Notes under the pieces: model-generated
The model's database searches: none
Told to the model about the DNA's origin: nothing
The model's input: only the letters and a program-made list of their open reading frames with translations
Assembly: GCA_035771175.1 (NCBI GenBank)
Contig: CM069598.1
Span: 5,168,194 to 5,232,193, forward strand
DNA: 64,000 nt
DNA from: Paratinospora sagittata
Lineage: Eukaryota; Streptophyta; Magnoliopsida; Ranunculales; Menispermaceae
Direction of reading: 5' to 3'
Shown here: piece by piece, positions 35,901 to 46,700 of the stretch
Position numbering within the stretch: position 1 is the first letter of the stretch
Layout: each line of letters begins with the position of its first letter
Program-made: the position numbers and the translations under genes

Positions 35901-37673
35901 AACATTCCATATACAAACTATTCTTCAGCTCAATTTGGCAATTAACTCTTACTTACTGATGACAAGTCATCATTTATTAGTATTTAGGACTTAATTCAAT
36001 AGGAATTAGGAATTTATTTCATATTAGGATTTTTAATTATTAGGAAAGTTTACTTGCTAGAAAATTAGTAATTTATTTTATATTAAAATGTAATTGTATT
36101 ACAACTAGGATTAGGAGATTGAGTTACAATAAGATTAAGAGTTTGGGTTAGTGTTTCAGTTGTATTACAATTACAATTTGTAGTTGGATTACAACTAGGA
36201 GCTTATTTAATATTATAAATAGGGGATAGGTGGAGAGAAATAGACATTTCTGGATTATTGATGTTTTTTTCAGTTTATTGAATAAAAATTATTTCTAGTT
36301 TTATTGTGGAATTTTGTGAGTAATTTTTCCACTAAGAATACTCTACATCAATTTGGTATCAGAGCTTCGTGACATTCGCGATCATGTTGCGTAGAAGACG
36401 AGCATACGGTGGTTACGCACCTAAAGTTTTGTTCAATGATGTGGAATATTAGAAAAGATTGGCCGAACTCCAACAACAGGTTGCGATACTCGCTTGTCAA
36501 GTGGTAATGTTGTTGCACCAACAACAACAATGTTCAAAGCGCCAACATTTCATGTCTCCAATCGTGGAAGAGGAATGAAATGACAAAAAAATCTTTTTGA
36601 AAATCCTCCCATATTTGATGAATATGGTGATGAACCTAAGAAATAGATCGTTATTAGCGACCAAGGAGTGTTGTTAGTAGATCAACAATTATCCTCGACT
36701 CTAAAAGTTGAAGAAGATGATGCGTGGATCGAGGAAGAACTTAAGAACCTATTTGCTAATCAAAGGAGTTTACGTGATGATCTTCAACTCGATGAACTAA
36801 CAAATTGACTATTTATAATTGAAGAAATATTCGATTTCAACAAAGTTTCTGATCAAAAAACGGTTCTATTTGTGGTCACTAGATTCGAATCTAGAACAAC
36901 TTCTTCGAGGGTACAGTTATCTGGCTATAATACGATGATTCTTCTTCTTGCCACCAAGGAGAGTCATCATTTATTAGTATTTAGGACTTAATTCAATAGG
37001 AAATTAGAATGTAATTGTATTACAACTACTGGGATTACAGCTAAGTGCTTATTTAATATTATAAATAGGGGATAGGTGTAGAGAAATAAGGATTCCTTGA
37101 TTATTGACGTTATTTCCAGTTTATTGAATAAAAATAATAAAAATTATTTCTAGTTTTATTGTGGGATTTTGTGAGCTATTCTTCCTCTGAGAATACTCTG
37201 CATCACTTACCATTAACATAACCATCCGATTCTTCGAGATAAACCCGATTCGCTCTACACCCCAAGAACGTATCCCTCAAAGCCGCCTGCAACGGCCCCA
37301 AAGGTGGCGGCCGAGCTTCGAACGCCTTGAGCAATTTCCTCACTTTCAAGTTCAAAGCCGCGTAATGGCACCGATCACCATCAAACGTGTGCTCCGAACA
37401 AATCGCTCCGCTCTCTAGAAGCATTCGAGCCGCATCGAGATGTCCCGCCAAGCACGAGTAGTACAACGCCACAGAGTCCCATTGGTCCCTCGCATTCACG
37501 TTCACTCCCGATTCAAGCAAGTAACTCAGCCTTTCTAAATCGCCGGCTCTCGATGCTTCAAATATGTCGCCTGCTGGAACCTTCTTGAGTGGCACCGAAG
37601 CTTTGAAGTCTTCCGGATCGAGATCGATTCCGTCGAGGTCGGGGTCGATCGTCCATGGCTTTGGATTCGACAT
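32977..37673 (-). CDS. ankyrin-repeat and double BTB/POZ protein (ABTB1-like; Arabidopsis At2g04740 type), 5 exons
   Basis: Predicted 576 residues. Exons in transcript order: 37673-37211, 35219-34460, 34014-33978, 33871-33738, 33313-32977; phases join correctly. The start is the first in-frame ATG (MSNPKPW). Two ankyrin repeats (about 35-98) are [19 protein letters not shown] and the copy after it. The first BTB domain (about 165-270) includes [20 protein letters not shown], and the second (about 330-440) includes [20 protein letters not shown] and ends in [16 protein letters not shown]-like helical part and an acidic Glu/Asp/Leu C-terminus follow. BTB proteins of this kind usually serve as CUL3 ubiquitin-ligase adaptors; that role is inferred. 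Intron 1 (1,991 bp) contains an LTR element inserted directly after the donor. The gene is convergent with fimbrin. Confidence 0.94.
35957..36350 (+). repeat. 5' long terminal repeat
   Basis: Begins TGATGACAAGTC and ends ACTCTACATCA, followed immediately by the primer-binding site. It contains repeated GTATTACAACTAGGA-like segments. Confidence 0.88.
36962..37205 (+). repeat. 3' long terminal repeat (internally shortened)
   Basis: Shares TCATCATTTATTAGTATTT... and the TATAAATAGGGGATAGGTG...CTCTGCATCA end with the 5' LTR, but lacks a middle part. The left edge is approximate. Confidence 0.85.
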
Positions 37674-37801
37674 GAGAGAATTCGGATTGTTCGAGTGATT
37701 GATCAAGCGATGGGATTTTTGGGGATTTTGAGCAGAAATTCATGGTTTTTGTTTGTGTGATTTGCTGAGTTTTGAAGAATTGAAAATCTGGTTCTGAAAC
37801 A

Positions 37802-37868
37802 TTTCGCGCGAGATTTTACAGTGAGGTTAGACGAGTGTCGGGACGCGCGGTTTCTAGTGCTAGGGTTT
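37802..37868 (-). promoter_or_regulatory. promoter motifs of the ABTB gene (E2F-like site and telo-box)
   Basis: TTTCGCGC at 37802-37809 fits the E2F consensus. The reverse complement of 37861-37868 is AAACCCTA, a telo-box, next to a TATA-like TTTATAA. Both lie within 200 bp upstream of the ATG at 37673. Telo-box/E2F pairs are typical of genes active in dividing cells; function here is inferred. Confidence 0.4.
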
Positions 37869-38055
37869 TATAAATTGTGATACTTGTGAAGCTGGAAATG
37901 AATTTTATTAGATGCAATAATCAAGAATTAAAAATAAAAGCCAATGTACACTATTTGTTCTTAAAAATTTCAATGAGACTTACAAAAAAAGTTATAAGAA
38001 AAATTAGAGAGTTTAAGGTAAAATATTAAGATAACCCTCAGCAAAAAAAGAAAAA

Positions 38056-38976
38056 GGAATTTTTAGAGTTTGGGACATGAAAGTTTGAATTTTTATAGCA
38101 GAGGTCCTAAGGTTTTAAATTTTAAATTTTTTTTTTATTATTGGTTATTAGTTTTCTGACCCTCAACCCCCCTCGGATTCAATCTCATGGCCACCAAATC
38201 AACCTTTGGTTGGTTGAAATTTAGATTTTGGGTCCTCCGTAACTCATTAGTATCTTTTAATTAAATCGTTGTCACTCGGTTAGCGTGTTTGACTGTTTTG
38301 TGTCTCTCCTTAATAGCAACTCATGTGATTCCTCAATAATTATTATTTTTATGGCTATTTGAAGTTTTTTACTGATTAGTAAGAAAGTTTATCAATCGGT
38401 AAGAAACTTCAAATAGCCATAACTTTCTCATTTTAACTTTGATTTTAGCGATTCAGGATGAGTTGGAAAGATATTTTCTTCATCTTTTCAACTCATTTTG
38501 AATCGCTCAAAGCGGATTTAAAACTAAGAAGTTATGGTCATTTGAAGTTTATATACCTGTATTGACCAATCAGAACGTAAACTTCAAATGACCATAATTT
38601 CTTAGTTTTAACTCCGATTTAACCAATTCAAAATATGTTGGAAAGAGAAAGAAAATATCTTTCTAATGCATTTTGAATCATTAAAATCGAAGTTAAAATG
38701 AGAAAGTTATGACTATTTGAAGTTTATTACCGATCGATAAGCTTTTTTACCGATCGATAATTTTTTTTACTTGCCCGGTAAAAAATAACAATTATTGAGG
38801 GATCACATGAGTTGCTATTAGGGAGAGGGAAGAAATAGTTATGCACTCAATTGAGTAACAATGATTTAATTAAAAAATGACCAATGAGTTGTAGATGACC
38901 CAAAATTTAAATTTTAAAATCTTCGAACCTCTCTTATAAAAATCCAAACTTTCATAACTCAAACTTTAAAAATCCC
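38056..38976. repeat. large foldback (inverted-repeat) element, about 0.92 kb
   Basis: The left and right halves are reverse complements along nearly the whole length, centred at about 38,564. Paired landmarks: GAATTTTTATAG/CTTATAAAAATCC, TTAATAGCAACTCATGTGAT/ATCACATGAGTTGCTATTA, AAACTTCAAATAGCCATAAC/GTTATGACTATTTGAAGTTT. The central loop is only about 25 nt. Each arm itself contains two related copies of the CTTCAAAT..CCATAA.TT module. The left arm has an extra ~85 bp (about 38131-38215). It has no coding potential. It is a long-TIR MITE/foldback transposon or a hairpin-RNA locus. Confidence 0.88.
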
Positions 38977-41900
38977 AAAAGAAAAATAGAGAACATACTA
39001 ATAGTTCAAAGAAATTGTAATCGAAGTCAATAAAAAGAATAGCCAATCGCATTTCCTTAAAAATAAAAGAAGAAGTCAACTTTTACACACCCATTCTTTC
39101 CCGAAGAAGTATTAATGTTTTTTCTAGGATGAAAATTTATTATTTTTAGCCTTAATTTTCTAAAAGTAGTTTTTTAACAATATTGTGTAAGGAAATACAA
39201 TCCACAAAGTAAAAACTTAAACTATACTATTTTTTAGAAATGATTCATTTCCAAGTATATAATAAATTGTTTTTTTTTTTTTTTTTTGAAATAGTATGTT
39301 TTATGTTTCTCGATCTAATTTATCATAAAAACCGAATAGACTAATAAGTAGTAGAAACAAAGTGTAGAAATGTGCTAAAATGCACCTTCAATCGAATGCA
39401 TAACTTCCTCTGTTCATTTTTTGTTTTTTTTTATTCCTAAAAGTTTAGGTGAGGGAAAGTACCTAAGGCATATCATAAACCTCAAAAAGGATTTATAGTG
39501 ATATTTATATATTATCTTGTCCTCCAACGGGGACACGTTTCAATTTTGGGGGTTAAGTACAACTAACGCAGAGATTCAAACTTTTGACAATAACGAGGAG
39601 TCAAATATCTTAACCAACCAACCTTGCCACTTCCTCTGTTCTTTTCAATTGAGGACTAAGGCCATTTAATTTTTTAAGTACCTTTATCTTTTTCTTAATT
39701 AATTTTTTTTTTTTGTCAAGTTCTTAATTACTTTTTTCAGATTTTATTGTTTCGGGAATAATGAGCCCAATAGATCCAAATCTATAACATATACTTAATA
39801 ACACACTTCAAAGTGAGCTCCTTAGCGTGTTACGTCTGCAACCACTTAAGCGTTTTGAATGAGCCTCTTCACTATTTTTATTTGTTATACAGTGTAAACG
39901 CACTTATGTAGTATGTGTTATTAAGTACGAACACATTTATGTCATTTTTTAAATATGAACAAACTAACTTATTTTTTATTTCTCCCCTTCAATTATTTTC
40001 TATAATCTATAATATTTTTTTTTAACCTCTCTCAGTGCAACCGAACCCCTATCATTTTTTTTTGTCCATTTTTTCAAATTCCCCTTAAATTATTTATGTC
40101 CGTTTTTTCAACCCTTATTCCTTATATGCAGCCCACCCCCTTCATTTATTTTTATCCATTTTTTTCAACCCCTCATTTCTATTCTTCTTCTCCGCAACCT
40201 ACCCCCTTTTCTCTCTCTGCTCCTCTTTATCTACATTGTTAGTTTTAATGGCTCGGGTTATTACCATAACCTAGGTTTGGGTAAATCTTCTCCACAGTAT
40301 TGCAATTTTGTATCTCATAAACTTTGGGTTTTCTGCAAAAGATCATGTGTATGTTGTGAGGAATCATCCGAGTTCGTCGCGGTTGCAAGATGAAATAGTG
40401 TCGTGGACAACACTTTGTGTGCAACTTTTAGAACAACTGATCTTCACCACAATTTTTCCTTTCTTCATTCTTATTTATTTTTTATTTTAAATTTTTTTCC
40501 CTTTTTCTCTGTTCATCTTTTTCTACCCCGCGTTCACCAAACCTCTCTTTCTATTTGTCTTTCTCCTTTTCTCTCTGTACCTTTTTCCATGCTCTCCCCC
40601 AAACGCACTCTTTCTTTGGAAGCCCTCCCCCTTCTTTCTCTCACTCTAATCCTCTTTCTCTGGAACTGAGAAGAAAAACAATGGTGGGTATGTGGTGGAC
40701 CTATTGGAAAAAGGTACGTAAAAATACAAACCAATCACAAGCACTTTTTAGTTAAAATTCACTTTATATATACATCTTTTTTGCCCTTACGTATTATTAA
40801 TATAAGTGATTTTTTATTTTTGTTTGTGTTTTTTTAAAAGGGAGAAATATGGTACATACATGGTTCTTTCTTGGCGATACAAATGAGGTAATCGCTCTTG
40901 AATTTTCTTGCAAAACTTCGTCTAATTTTTCCCTCCTAGATCTGATTCTAATTGCTCTTGCAATTTTGGGGTTTAAGGTAAACACATGCACGGAATCATG
41001 GATGAAAGGTACTCTGAAAGATCTTGATTTTTTTTTAACTGATCTCGTTTGTTACTTCCTTTCTTTCTTTTAACTTGGTCTTCTTTTAAATCTTCTCATT
41101 TTTTTGTTACAAATATAGTTCTATCGTTGCTTTATATATTTCCTTTTCAGACCTAATTTTAATTATGTTATATGTTTTGTTTTTTCTTTTAAGGTAATAA
41201 CATGGAAGAACCTACAAAAGAAGGACACTCATAAAAATATGATTTAATCAGATCTGAAATTTTTTTGGTTATAGATCCAGTTAGTATACTTTCTCCATGA
41301 AGAGGAATCTTTTAAATTTGCTTGCATTAGGTTTAGTTACTTTTGAAAGATATTTTAGTGTCATTTATTTTTATTTTTTTAAATGGTATTTATTAGATCT
41401 TTTTCCTCATTATTTTTTTCACAATATGTGGTTCTTCTTCTCATCAATTTTCATACGAAAAAATTTGTCTCTTAATTGAGGCTAATTAATGCAAAAGGAC
41501 ATTCTTTCATTAGATTTAAATCCATAATAATCAAAACATAATTGTAAATTAATTTCTTCCTTTGTTCTGAATTTATTACGAGTTTTTCGATTTATTAGTG
41601 TTTAATAAGCTTTTCTTTCTTTCGGTTGTCCTCTACTTGTGGGTGTTTCAGGTGACAAAGTTTTATCAATAAACACATCTACTGTGTCCTTGAAGGCTTT
41701 CGGATCAAGAAGCAGAGTCTCTTTGAGAAGGTGTTGTATATTCATTTTCTTACACAAAGCAATGTCATCGTTCCCTAGCATCATGACAAACATCAAGAAC
41801 GAGTTATTCAAGCAAAATAAGCCTAGAAACCAGTTCTTCAAGCAAAAGAAGCCCAAATTAACAATTCTCCATGAGTTCTTTTACTAATCGTTAGATCCTC

Positions 41901-44520
41901 ATTAAAAAACTTGTTGTCCTCTAGATTGCACCGCAAATTCATCAATGACGATGTATCCGCAAATGATCTAAGTTAATTGTTATAAAAGGATGCAGTCTAT
42001 GTTTTGACAATTTATATTATCATAAGTTATGTATCAACTTTAGTGTTCATATTAACTTTACCTTTTGATGTATGTATAATGAACATTTATGCAATTCTAT
42101 CTTAACATAAATAAATAAATAATAAGAAAAAATATTATGTAATTACGGTCGCTATACTTTTAGATATTTATTACAAATTTTATATGTATTAATCTCTCGA
42201 AAGTAAAATAAAAGCATGTATTTTTTTTACATGTAAATACGTTCTCACATTACTATTATGTGATGTGATATTTTAACTAGACGAAGTATAAAGATATAAA
42301 TGACCTTAGTCATCTCAATTATTTTATCGAAAAGAGATAACTTGTTTGTAGACTTTCATTAATTGGTTAATCTAATGAACTCTTTTGTCACTAATTGTTT
42401 ATATTTGTGTTTAGGAATTGACACATGGTAACATAAGTCAATAGGTCATTACATGTTATCAATTATTTGTTATATAAGTGTGAACGCACTTTTTATTTGT
42501 TATCTATATTTTTTCTTCTTATATATGATAGTTTTGGCAATTTCTATTATAGACTATGAAAAGAATACACAATTGACTATATTTTGACGATTTGTATTAT
42601 CATAAGTTACGTATCAACTCAAATGCTCATATTAACTTTACATTTTTATGTATGTACAATGAACATAAATAAATTAGAAAAATGTTATTGCAATTCCTGT
42701 TGTACGGTTATAAACATACATTATAAATGAACAATATAATTATAATTTGTGTTTTTAAAACATTTAAAAATGGAAGCTTTACAATTGTGCTTTGCATTTA
42801 ATACGTAGTTAGAAAAAATATGATTCAAGATTGTATAATCAAATAAACACCAAGTACAGAAACTTATACCTGACTCATATATGAAGATCAAACATTTCAG
42901 AGCGTCACTTTGACATCTCTAAGGAGTGAATTTTAAAACGTTTTTTTAATGTTACATTTAACGCATTTACAGGATGACTTTTTTGTTCTTTTCTTTTAAT
43001 ATCATTTTAAACTATTTGTTTCAATTTTTGTCTCTTTTAAGCTAGTGCAATTTTTTCCCTCTATGATGTAAATATCTTTATTTCAGATTATTATAGTAGT
43101 TGTACTATTTTTTGTAAGAGAATGTAGTAGTAGTTGTATTATAAGAAAAAGAAGTCAATAGCATACAAACATAAAAACAAAGGTGATAACAATTGATTCT
43201 TCTATTCTTTTCATTCAAATTTCTAACTTTTTTTTTACGTTGTACATTCATTTATTCATTTATTTTGTCATTTTCTCCTTAAAATTTAGAACATTTCTCA
43301 CTATTGTACATTCATTTACTCATACATTTTGTCATTTTCTTTGTACAATTTAGAGCATTTCATTAAACAATGTATATCAAACTATTATTAATATAGAACA
43401 ATATATTATTAGATAATTCCATACAACATTTTACTGTTGAAGATTATATCATTAGATAAAGAACGTGTACAACCACCCGTACCTAAATCAGATATGTGGA
43501 GCATGTATTTACTTAGCTATTTAGCATTTTTTGTCAATAATTAAAATAATAATGACAAGCAGATATTGATATAGATATTTGTTTAAACTACAAATAAAAT
43601 AATTAAAAATAAGCAAGCGTCGTGTGATAATTAATTATATTTTTGAATTGACAAATTTTTTTCGAATAAGAATGACAATCACATATTGATATAGATCTTT
43701 GGTTCAGCTACAAAAAAAAATTTAAATTAAATTAAATTAAAAATAAGCAAATACAACGGTATAATTAAATAATTAACAATAGCTAGCTATAGTCCATTAC
43801 TATACCTAGATTAGGACATAGTTATCTATTTAAAGAGTTAGACATTGATACAACTAACTATTGAAAATGAAACATGCAACGTGCCACCTAGATATGTAAT
43901 TTATTTGTTATGCATTTTTTTTGTATATGCTTATCACTTACTATTGAGGAACACTGCATACTTTGAATTAAAATTTTGTCACTTCCGCTCTCTAACCTTT
44001 CATGGCCCTACCTTTTTTTGAGACTTATAATGCATGAATTTTCCATTTGGAAGACCAAAGATGCATAGAGTACCTTTCAAAAATAACAAAAAGAAAGGGA
44101 AACATGGGATACTTTAAATTAATTGTATTTGACTTCATGTTACTTTAACATTTAAACAATATATAAAAACATAACAACTTAAAACATAATTTCCACAAAT
44201 GAAAAAAATAAAAAATAAAATAATAAAGTGTTGTATGACTGGATTGACGCATGTAAATATTATCCCAAGTGATCCAAATTAATAGATTATAACAATATAT
44301 GTAGAATAGGTTATATATATCTTCACATATATATTTTAAAGTTATTACTTAATAAACTCATTCAATAAATTACACGAATGAATTTGAATGAAAGTACTCA
44401 TAAATTGATAATGTATGGTTAAAAACGGTTAAAAAATATTTATATACGTGTATTACCATCATCTTCCTGCTTGGCGAACTATGATCTATCTATTTATTTC
44501 TGCAAGCTATCCCGACAAAA
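38977..44520. other. gene-poor, repeat-bearing intergenic DNA
   Basis: No gene is supported. From 40.2 to 41.9 kb there are CT-rich and splice-like sequences and short frames (for example complement 41602-41856), but nothing recognisable. Direct repeats: about 100 bp at 42007-42113 and 42577-42674 (TATTATCATAAGTTA.GTATC); a roughly 66-bp tandem at 43239-43360 (TTGTACATTCATTTA); a roughly 126-bp tandem at 43550-43790 (ATATTGATATAGAT). A GAAGATTATAT.ATCAGATA block at 43440 recurs at 45478, and weakly at 42830. Confidence 0.5.
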
Positions 44521-45173
44521 GGTCCTCATGCACGAATCTCCGAGTCTTTCCAAGCCTCCAACTAGCGCACTTCTGCAGGTCAATGTTCATCGAAGTGGTT
44601 TGCAACTTTCTATTAGAACTCAATCGCTCGTGATGTGATGAAACACAATGTTTTTTTACCATAAAAAAATTCACTTGGTCTCTAAATATGCTTATTTTGT
44701 TCGTTAATCCATTCAATCTCCTTCAAAAATTTAATCATAATTGTTCCTTCGAATTTCGACACTGTCAAGTGCCTACAAATAAAAATCTACCTCTAATTTT
44801 CTAAAACCCAACAAAGTTTGTTTCCTTGATGAATGAGAATGCAATCCCTTAATAGCTCTTCACCCATAAAACTTTGTTTGTTGGTTTAGAGCATCAAAGG
44901 TTGAGTTTTTTTTTTTAAATATAAACTTGAGATTGCCTAGGTTCTAAAGAACAATTGAGATTGAGTTTTTGAAGGAGATTGAATGGATTAACTAAGAAAG
45001 TAAGCACACTTAGAGGTCAAGTAAAATTCTCCATGGACATAAAACTAAGTGTTTCATCACATCAGAAGCAATTAACTTTCAAAAAAGAGCTGCAAACCAC
45101 TTCTATGAACATTAACCTGCAAATATGCACTAGTTGTAGGCTTTGAAAGACCTGGAGATTCATGCGTGAAGGC
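44521..45173. repeat. 650-bp imperfect hairpin locus
   Basis: The outer arms, 44521-44735 and about 44968-45173, are imperfect reverse complements. Examples: CTGCAGGTCAATGTTCATCG against TATGAACATTAACCTGCA, and CAATCTCCTTCAAAAA against TTTTTGAAGGAGATTG. An inner part, AACCCAACAAAGTTTG (44805-44820) against AAACTTTGTTTGTTGG (44869-44884), continues the stem towards a loop near 44,845. Mismatches are spread along both arms. It does not match the 38-kb foldback. It could be a foldback transposon or a young MIRNA/siRNA hairpin. Confidence 0.82.
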
Positions 45174-46540
45174 TTTTTAATTTTACATTTTACATTTTCT
45201 TTCTTTACCTCCTTATCAACTTAAATGTATAAGCTTCTTATCTAACAAAAATTATCAATTACTTGCTCCTTGTTAATATTAACATATTAAAGCTTCCACT
45301 TAACTGAAATTATATTTTCTAACAAATTGTGTCAGGGTACTACCATTATTACTAATGAAAAATAAACAATAGCCACGTACCAATGAAATTAAACGTCGCC
45401 AAACATATCAATAAATGCTTCCACAACCAACTGATAAATAATATACACGTGGATTTTATACAATACTGTAGTTTTGAAGATTACATAATCAGATACACTC
45501 AAAGAACAAACATATATACCTACCTCATATATGTGGGTTATACATTTGCCTAGCTATTAGATATAATTACAAGTAAATAGAAAAAACCCCGCCCATAGGC
45601 TGGGGCTGCAAACTTGTAAGTAATAAGATTTGAGTCGTATAACCAAATGTGATAGCTAACAACCCCTAATTACATTGGTCGAACAAAATGGAACTTCGGG
45701 CGTAGTACCACGGTCATGTTTGGACATGCACCTTCATCTAAGAAGAGGGTCCGCGAAGTTTCGTTTCAATCTGAGGTGGCAATCTCGTAAATATGACTCA
45801 ATATGATTGACCTCACATTTTGATGTTTTCTTTTGGAAACAAGCTAAAAGATTGATATTAACCTTGGGAAGGAGTAGTTGTCAAACTCTCCCTTATGGCC
45901 AATAGTTGGCCATGCATAGGACAATCCTTTTGCGCAACCCAAGGGGCTGACCACCATCGTCCTCAAGGGGGTAATGATAGTTCCTATATTATTTGGATAG
46001 GTTATGAGATACTGCTATTGGGCTAGCAGTGCAGAGTTCATCGATATATAGGGCTAGGTATCTAACACTATTATGCCATCTACTATCGAGTTAAACCAAT
46101 TGACGTGTTAGAGTATACTTGAGGGGATACTCATGAGTGAATTATCCATGTAACTTATCAGTATTGTATAGTTTAGGACTTCAGGGCGACACTGTACATG
46201 AACTGTTAACGAGGATATTTGAGTGATATGTCTGAGTGATTATTCGGTGCTATACACAAGCAATATATTCGAATCTTTTACTGTATTATAAGCATATATG
46301 TAAATTGCTAACCGAGAGTATGAGTTTGGAGGTACCACACGGGCAATTGGTCAATCTTATAAACACTAGGCCCGAATTTTATAAATATGCCGGTTACGGT
46401 AGGCCCGTGGGCATGAATGCGAGTAAAAATTTTGTTTAGATTTGTTCGCACGAAAATGCAAGATAAAAAAAAACTGCAATTAGATAAGCTGGGCTGGCTA
46501 TCTTCCCGCAAACACCTGTACTTCTGGTTCTGTTAAAAAA
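45174..46540. other. intergenic DNA with a GC hairpin
   Basis: No gene is supported. At 45587-45605 the sequence CCCCGCCCATAGGCTGGGG folds, and together with CTGCAAACTTGTAAG it is a reverse-complement relative of 18091-18120. This suggests two termini of one mobile-element family. Confidence 0.5.
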
Positions 46541-46700
46541 AGGAAGAGAGAGAGAGAGGGAGACAATTACCTCTAATTCTTTCTCCGTCTCCCAAATTGT
46601 TCGTTCTCCATCTAGTAAGCCGCTGCAACATACAGCGACTCCGACGGCAGCCGCGGAGATAAAAAGATAGAGGTTCCTCGTCACTATTCTCGCTTTGTTA
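46540..46700 (+). promoter_or_regulatory. candidate first (non-coding) exon and start region of the EDM2-like gene
   Basis: A GA-rich tract followed by CT-rich and locally GC-rich sequence (TCCGACGGCAGCCGCGGAG) contrasts with the AT-rich surroundings. The EDM2-like start codon follows an acceptor (CACCCCAG at 48644-48651), so an upstream leader exon must exist. This is the best-looking candidate within 2.5 kb, but no donor is certain. Confidence 0.3.

Larger units (their letters stand above)
35957..37205 (+). mobile_element. small non-autonomous LTR retrotransposon in ABTB intron 1
   Basis: A 1,249-bp element starting TG and ending CA, flanked by the perfect 5-bp target duplication CTTAC (35952-35956 and 37206-37210). 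The 5' LTR is 35957-36350. Directly after it lies TGGTATCAGAGC (36354-36365), the classic primer-binding site matching initiator tRNA-Met. The 3' LTR, about 36962-37205, lacks roughly 140 bp of the 5' copy, and a purine-rich AAGGAGAG sits just before it. The interior is about 610 bp, with a short broken gag-like start ([13 protein letters not shown]) and stops, and no pol, so it depends on enzymes from elsewhere. The LTR has a TATA-like TATAAATAGGGG. It is antisense to the host gene. Confidence 0.92.

Noticed and set aside
37674..37743. Longer N-terminus for the ankyrin/BTB protein
   Set aside because: The only upstream in-frame start would be TTG; another ATG at 37743 is in a different frame.
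41602..41856. 84-codon minus-strand frame (LLKETLLLDPKAFKDTVDVFI)
   Set aside because: Protein-like in part but short, with no recognised family, no splice context and poor flanks. Kept only as part of the intergenic description.
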